Shown piece by piece: positions 5,637 through 6,842 of a stretch of 6,842 nucleotides of DNA. Position 1 is the first letter of the stretch. Each line of letters begins with the position of its first letter. Made by a program: the position numbers and the translations under genes. The stretch is from Pseudomonadota bacterium (GTDB lineage: Bacteria > Pseudomonadota > Alphaproteobacteria > Rhizobiales > Hyphomicrobiaceae): positions 1 to 6,842 of the forward strand of contig JAEZHL010000128.1 in the NCBI GenBank assembly GCA_023416575.1. Reading direction: 5' to 3'. The notes under the pieces were generated by a model, which saw only the letters and a list, made by a program, of their open reading frames with translations, ran no database searches and was not told where the DNA came from.

Positions 5637-6125
5637 ATGCTCGACGCCATGGACCTCAAGATCCTGCGCATCCTGCAGCAGGACTGCACGCTTCCCGTCG
5701 CCGAGATCGGCAAGGCGGTCGGACTGTCCACGACGCCGTGCTGGCGACGCATCCAGAAGCTCGAGGAAGCTGGTGTCATCCGTGGTCGCGCAGCCTTGCT
5801 CGACGCGAAGAAGGTGCGCGCCGGCGTAACGGTCTTCGTGTCGATCAGCACGACCCAGCATTCGCTGGCATGGCTGGAGCGTTTTCATGCGGTGATCGTC
5901 GAGTTCCCCGAGGTCGTCGAGTTCTATCGCATGAGCGGCCAGGTCGACTACCTGCTGCGCGTGGTCGTGCCCGACATCGAGGCTTATGACCGGTTCTACA
6001 AGCGGCTGATCTCGAAGATCGAGCTGACGAACGTCTCGTCTGCGTTCGCCATGGAGCAGATCAAGTACACCACAGCCTTGCCGCTGGATTACGCCGAATC
6101 GACGGAGAGATCCCTCGAGGATTGA
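5637..6125 (+). CDS. Lrp/AsnC family transcriptional regulator
   Basis: This 162-residue DNA-binding protein matches the usual Lrp/AsnC length of about 150-165. It begins LDAMDLKILRILQQD, the standard first helix. The helix-turn-helix covers roughly 19-42 (LPVAEIGKAVGLSTTPCWRRIQKLEEAGVI), with the recognition helix around STTPCWRRIQKL. The C-terminal RAM effector-binding/oligomerisation domain runs from about 64 to 146 and includes the loop GQVDYLLRVVVPD (101-113), which usually contacts amino-acid ligands. It probably acts as a dimer-based oligomer that responds to an amino acid or related metabolite. It is divergent from the DUF442 gene and ~300 bases before the molybdopterin enzyme gene; either could be its target, as could itself. 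The ATG at 5637 is chosen to match the family N-terminus; a GTG at 5586 has a better ribosome site and would give 179 residues. The ligand cannot be told from sequence. Confidence 0.93.
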   Translation: MLDAMDLKILRILQQDCTLPVAEIGKAVGLSTTPCWRRIQKLEEAGVIRGRAALLDAKKVRAGVTVFVSISTTQHSLAWLERFHAVIVEFPEVVEFYRMSGQVDYLLRVVVPDIEAYDRFYKRLISKIELTNVSSAFAMEQIKYTTALPLDYAESTERSLED

Positions 6126-6160
6126 GCGCCGCGCAAACCGCCTTTCAGCTCACGAGCACG

Positions 6161-6183
6161 GGCGCGCGGCACCCCCACGCGCC
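6161..6183 (+). terminator. GC-rich hairpin after the Lrp-type gene
   Basis: GGCGCG (6161-6166) pairs with CGCGCC (6178-6183) around an 11-base loop, 35 bases past the Lrp-type stop codon. No T run follows, so this is at best a weak or factor-assisted terminator. Confidence 0.3.
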
Positions 6184-6373
6184 TCGTCCCGCACTGACCC
6201 TGCGACCCGCATCCGGACAATGACCCCGGCGCGTCAGCGGGTGTCACACCCACCGCCGAGCGTGATTCGGGCGCACCCGCTCCCCGGCGCCGGAATGGCA
6301 GCTATATTCAAACTGACGAATTCTTGTTGAGCGTTGCGCCTGGTGGTGGCAGTCTCGCGTATTGGAACGTATC

Positions 6374-6390
6374 GTGTCGTCAGGTGACAC
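6374..6390. promoter_or_regulatory. GTGTC-N7-GACAC dyad, candidate operator
   Basis: Perfect 5-base arms (6374-6378 and 6386-6390) are separated by seven bases and centred about 51 bases before the ATG of the molybdopterin gene. The flanking sequence GTGACACCC (6384-6392) is the exact inverse of GGGTGTCAC at 6239-6247, so related half-sites occur twice in this spacer. Position and symmetry fit a regulator binding site; no regulator can be assigned. Confidence 0.4.
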
Positions 6391-6432
6391 CCGGCAGCCA
6401 AGAATACGGGATCCAGGGGAGAGATTTCGCTC

Positions 6433-6842
6433 ATGCCGACCAGGGAACCCAGTATCGCGCTTTCGACGCCTGTGGGCGACACCTGCAAGACGACGACGTG
6501 CTACATGTGCGCGTGCCGTTGCGGCATCAAAGTGTACCTGCGAAACGGCAAGGTCCGCTACATCGAAGGCAATCGCGATCACCCGGTGAACAAGGGCGTG
6601 CTGTGCGGCAAGGGGTCCGCCGGCATCATGCAGCACTACTCACCGGCGCGGCTCAAGACCCCGCTGAAGCGCGTCGGACCGCGCGGGTCGGGCGAGTTCG
6701 CCGAGATCACCTGGGAAGAAGCCCTCGGTCTCGCCACTGGCTGGCTGGGTGACGTGCGCCGGAAGGATCCGAGCCGGCTGGCGTTCTTCACGGGCCGCGA
6801 CCAGTCGCAGGCACTGACCGGATGGTTCGCGCAGCAGTTCGG
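6433..6842 (+). CDS. Molybdopterin oxidoreductase catalytic subunit, SoeA-like (N-terminal part; runs off the window)
   Basis: The first 136 residues of a large Mo/W-bis-MGD enzyme of the DMSO reductase family are present. Cys23-x2-Cys26-x3-Cys30-x27-Cys58 is the complete [4Fe-4S] motif, followed by Gly-Lys60, the Lys that often relays electrons to the pterin. Extra cysteines occur at 18 and 28. The downstream segments GVLCGKGSAGIMQHYSP and RLKTPLKRVG...ITWEEAL are standard for this family. No twin-Arg signal or hydrophobic leader is seen, so the enzyme should be cytoplasmic. The CYMCACRCGIKV opening and FFTGRDQSQALTGWFAQQFG segment remind me of SoeA, the catalytic subunit of membrane-anchored sulfite dehydrogenase SoeABC. 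A formate dehydrogenase-like enzyme is the main alternative. If it is SoeA, an Fe-S subunit and a membrane anchor gene should follow outside the window. A GGAG 11 bases before the ATG is the only ribosome-site match, a rather long spacing. Confidence 0.9.
   Translation, partial: MPTREPSIALSTPVGDTCKTTTCYMCACRCGIKVYLRNGKVRYIEGNRDHPVNKGVLCGKGSAGIMQHYSPARLKTPLKRVGPRGSGEFAEITWEEALGLATGWLGDVRRKDPSRLAFFTGRDQSQALTGWFAQQF

Larger units (their letters stand above)
6126..6432. other. Intergenic region upstream of the molybdopterin oxidoreductase gene
   Basis: This 307-base spacer has no supported gene; the frames open here are short and lack good starts. It holds a GC hairpin just after the Lrp-type gene (6161-6183), a small GGGTG-TCA-CACCC hairpin (6239-6251), an AT-richer patch with TATATT (6303-6308) that could be a -10 element but lacks a clear -35, and a GTGTC/GACAC dyad (6374-6390). 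It should contain the promoter of the molybdopterin enzyme operon. I could not fix a transcription start. Confidence 0.55.

Noticed and set aside
6324..6752. + strand open frame (142 codons) overlapping the start of the molybdopterin enzyme
   Set aside because: The overlapping frame from 6433 carries the complete Cys motif and family segments; this frame carries none.

Overview
The window looks like chromosomal DNA from a high-GC alphaproteobacterium. The evidence is the strongly GC-rich third codon positions, a PleC/PdhS-style sensor kinase core, and a set of families common in Rhizobiales and Rhodospirillales. This placement is by pattern recognition only. Genes are packed on both strands. 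I see no rRNA, complete tRNA, CRISPR array, insertion sequence, integrase or phage gene, so this reads as ordinary chromosome rather than an island.

Layout from left to right. (1) A 28-codon tail of an unidentified + strand gene (1-87) converges on a membrane histidine kinase on the - strand (159-1757). (2) A 330-base divergent gap (1758-2087) leads to a tight three-gene + strand unit: a glutathione S-transferase-like protein (2088-2699), an RNase Z-like metallo-beta-lactamase-fold hydrolase (2716-3459) and a uracil-DNA-glycosylase-superfamily protein with four cysteines placed like Fe-S ligands (3452-4114). The last two genes overlap by 8 bases. (3) This unit meets a - strand SDR-family gene (4111-4815) end to end, and both stop codons lie in one CTAG. 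(4) Upstream of the SDR on the same strand is a BLH/DUF442 phosphatase-like gene (4922-5434). (5) Divergent from it is an Lrp/AsnC-family regulator (5637-6125), with an AT-rich dyad between the two that could be its operator. (6) After a roughly 300-base spacer with its own dyad, the window ends inside a molybdopterin oxidoreductase with a complete N-terminal [4Fe-4S] motif and no Tat signal. It resembles SoeA-type cytoplasmic sulfite dehydrogenases.

Possible functional links are tentative. The GST/MBL/UDG unit looks co-translated and could be a stress or damage-response cassette, but nothing in the sequence proves it. The DUF442 protein and the SoeA-like enzyme both belong to families with links to sulfur oxidation, and the Lrp-type gene between them could control one or both. 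The most unusual proteins are the SDR, in which the catalytic Tyr and Lys appear to be Ser and Arg, and the UDG-superfamily protein, which has GQAPG where family 4 enzymes have GEAPG. I found no clearly new multi-gene system.
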